Assembly (NCBI GenBank): GCA_031283785.1
Contig: JAITBC010000295.1
Location: 1 to 24,840 of the forward strand
DNA length: 24,840 nucleotides
Direction: 5' to 3'
Source of the DNA: Tannerella sp.
GTDB taxonomy: Bacteria; Bacteroidota; Bacteroidia; Bacteroidales; Tannerellaceae
The notes below the pieces were generated by a model. That model did no database searches, was not told where the DNA came from, and saw only the letters and a list, made by a program, of their open reading frames with translations. Made by a program: the position numbers and the translations under genes. The first letter of the stretch is position 1. Every line of letters starts with the position of its first letter. Positions 24,401-24,840 of this stretch are shown piece by piece.

Positions 24401-24840
24401 TCCTGTCTGAACGGCCCCAACGGACTGTCCGAAACGGCAACGCAAATATGCTCGTCTGCGGAATAGTACATATAAAATCTGCCGTCGACACGGTAAACTT
24501 CCGGCGCCCAGAACCATCTGTCCGCCCATACATCGTCTTTATTCAGCGCAAGGTTCCGCTCCGGGATTTCCCACGTAAGAAGATCGTCAGAAGTATAGAC
24601 GCGTATGCCGTCCGCACCGGAAGTGCCGTATGCATAATACACGCCCCCGTATAACATAATAAACGGATCGCCGAACATGACCGGCAGCTTCTCCTGCGAT
24701 TCGTTCATTGTGGAACCGCCGCTGACAGGCGCTTCAAAATTTGCCGACAATACCGCCGCCTGCGACTGCTCCGCAGATATTTCCGGCACGTTCTCATCTA
24801 CTGACGACGACGACGGATATGCCGCAAAAAAATTAAAAAC
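21454..24840 (-). CDS. Trimodular glycoside hydrolase: GH43-like, GH5-like and second clan GH-A module (N-terminus beyond right edge)
   Basis: The frame is open to the window edge, so the GTG at 24789 is not a real start; numbering here counts that GTG as 1. Module 1 (about 35-320) is a GH43-like five-bladed propeller with Asp41 (GDPFI), Asp143 (CIDNSLF) and Glu204 (NEGSFV) as base, modulator and acid. Module 2 (about 325-660) is a GH5-like barrel with acid/base Glu462 (YELMNEP) and nucleophile Glu603 (VYCGEYG). Module 3 (about 670-1030) is another clan GH-A barrel with Glu868 (FEICNEP) and Glu945 (GMNETGF), followed by a C-terminal beta-sandwich. All three pairs look intact. Together they suggest attack on a branched plant polysaccharide, such as an arabinosylated xylan or glucomannan. 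The upstream residues include a run of four Ser and a hydrophobic NFFAAY, perhaps the tail of an export signal. No SusC/SusD pair is in view. Confidence 0.88.
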   Translation of the reverse strand, partial: VFNFFAAYPSSSSVDENVPEISAEQSQAAVLSANFEAPVSGGSTMNESQEKLPVMFGDPFIMLYGGVYYAYGTSGADGIRVYTSDDLLTWEIPERNLALNKDDVWADRWFWAPEVYRVDGRFYMYYSADEHICVAVSDSPLGPFRQEVRKPMIEGEKCIDNSLFIDDDGKAYLFFDRFNDGLNIWMAELEEDNMLEIKKETMTKCIGVSQEWEKVWPRVNEGSFVIKHNGLYYMTYSANSYESPSYGIGVATATNVKGPWIKYEKNPVYQNVGALQGIGHSAMFTDKEGNLRIVFHAHNSKEKIHPRIMHISKVTFEKREGKDVMVIDPDYITPSLSAMSGDTFSVEKGVNISHWLSQSNKRGAARSSYFTRDDVAFIASLGFDHIRIPVDEEQMFDANGNKEKEAFDLLHHALKWCAEFRLPAVVDLHILRSHHFNSAVKPLFTESRAQEQFYECWRKMSGELKKYPLSMVAYELMNEPVADDPETWNIIVNRCAEVIRELEPERTLVIGSNRWQGYETVKYLRLPENDPHIIISFHYYNPFLLTHYRASWTDIRDYKGPVHYPGALIAGTDIAGLPQEIGEKYKSWTAQVYDIRKIESDFQEVLRVAKAKGLRVYCGEYGCIAGSPAEDANRWFRDMNTLFNRHGIARAVWDYREEFGIIKNGQIQWPMIEALTGRRADASVKSFALHPDNPRYFLFRGKPVLPVTCGEHYGALLNGAFDFDTYFTSLHKDGLNHSRIFMGAYLEPANAFNIADNTLAPSSEHYLSPWDRSSQPGYVQGGNKFDLNTWNTAFFERLHQLMQKASELDIILELTLFCPMYEDAQWNISPMNIRNNVNGIGNVSREKVYTPDGEKALLEVQEKLVRKIVETVNGYDNFYFEICNEPYFGGVTTEWQRRITDLIVSTEQSLPKQHLISVNVANGSKKVIDPHPAWSIFNFHYCSPPTAIAENAALRRPIGMNETGFKGVYDEYYRREAWAFMMSGGALYNHLDYSFTVGKEDGSNIVREPTPGGGSKALRKQMGAMRYFLEQLDFIHMQPVADAKKILLSPADNDVFMLAEEGKQYALYFAGTSDEITVHIPAGNFRVLMLDPKTTWSQSVSITHSGGVCTLKMPPGMTNETAVAFCRY

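Overview
The window reads as a Bacteroidales chromosome fragment, probably from a Parabacteroides/Dysgonomonas-like or Bacteroides-like gut or oral anaerobe. The grounds are the gene families (pyruvate:ferredoxin oxidoreductase, a mitochondrial-type aconitase operon, SusC/CirA-type TonB receptor with a CarboxypepD_reg-like domain, HYC_CC_PP protein, TlpA-like lipoprotein, ModF-like double ABC ATPase), the lack of strong Shine-Dalgarno sequences, and several promoters of the Bacteroidetes type (TTTG, about 19-20 bases, TAnnTTTG). I cannot name the species.

Layout. 1-900 (minus): N-terminal part of pyruvate:ferredoxin oxidoreductase. 944-2131 (minus): AAA/DUF4143-type ATPase with its own promoter and a perfect dyad over the -33 element. 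2343-2903 (minus): UPF0316 membrane protein. 2904-3268: non-coding, with a 23-bp insertion-sequence-end-like element and plus-strand promoters. 3269-5120 (plus): two-gene ABC-2 exporter. 5177-10088 (minus): aconitase, isocitrate dehydrogenase and citrate synthase, a three-gene operon that makes 2-oxoglutarate from oxaloacetate and acetyl-CoA. 10204-10656 (minus): YhcH/YjgK/YiaL protein. 10840-13693 (minus): TldD and PmbA/TldE-like protease pair, one base apart, with a clear promoter upstream and a strong hairpin terminator downstream. 13884-15791 (minus): TlpA/thioredoxin-fold lipoprotein gene broken by an in-frame TGA. 16038-17621 (plus): ModF-like twin ATPase. 17861-21204 (minus): Cys/His-rich HYC_CC_PP-type protein, TonB-dependent receptor and secreted heavy-metal-associated (HMA) protein, probably one metal-handling locus. 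21278-21453: C-terminal scrap of a DDE (ISL3-like) transposase. 21454-24840 (minus): a very large glycoside hydrolase that runs off the window and carries three catalytic modules (GH43-like, GH5-like, second clan GH-A barrel).

How the genes fit together. The PFOR, aconitase, isocitrate dehydrogenase and citrate synthase genes are core anaerobic carbon metabolism: pyruvate to acetyl-CoA, then the oxidative arm of the citric acid cycle for glutamate supply. The 17861-21204 locus looks like outer-membrane metal acquisition or handling with periplasmic metal-binding partners. The trimodular hydrolase suggests breakdown of a hemicellulose-type plant glycan, and may belong to a polysaccharide utilisation locus extending past the right edge.

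The items most worth a second look are the in-frame TGA in the TlpA-like gene, the three-catalytic-domain hydrolase, the Tat-type signal on TldD but not on its partner, NAD-type cofactor residues in the isocitrate dehydrogenase, the duplications in and just after the ModF-like gene, and the dyad on the AAA-ATPase promoter. I did not find a clearly new multi-gene system, CRISPR array, or RNA gene.
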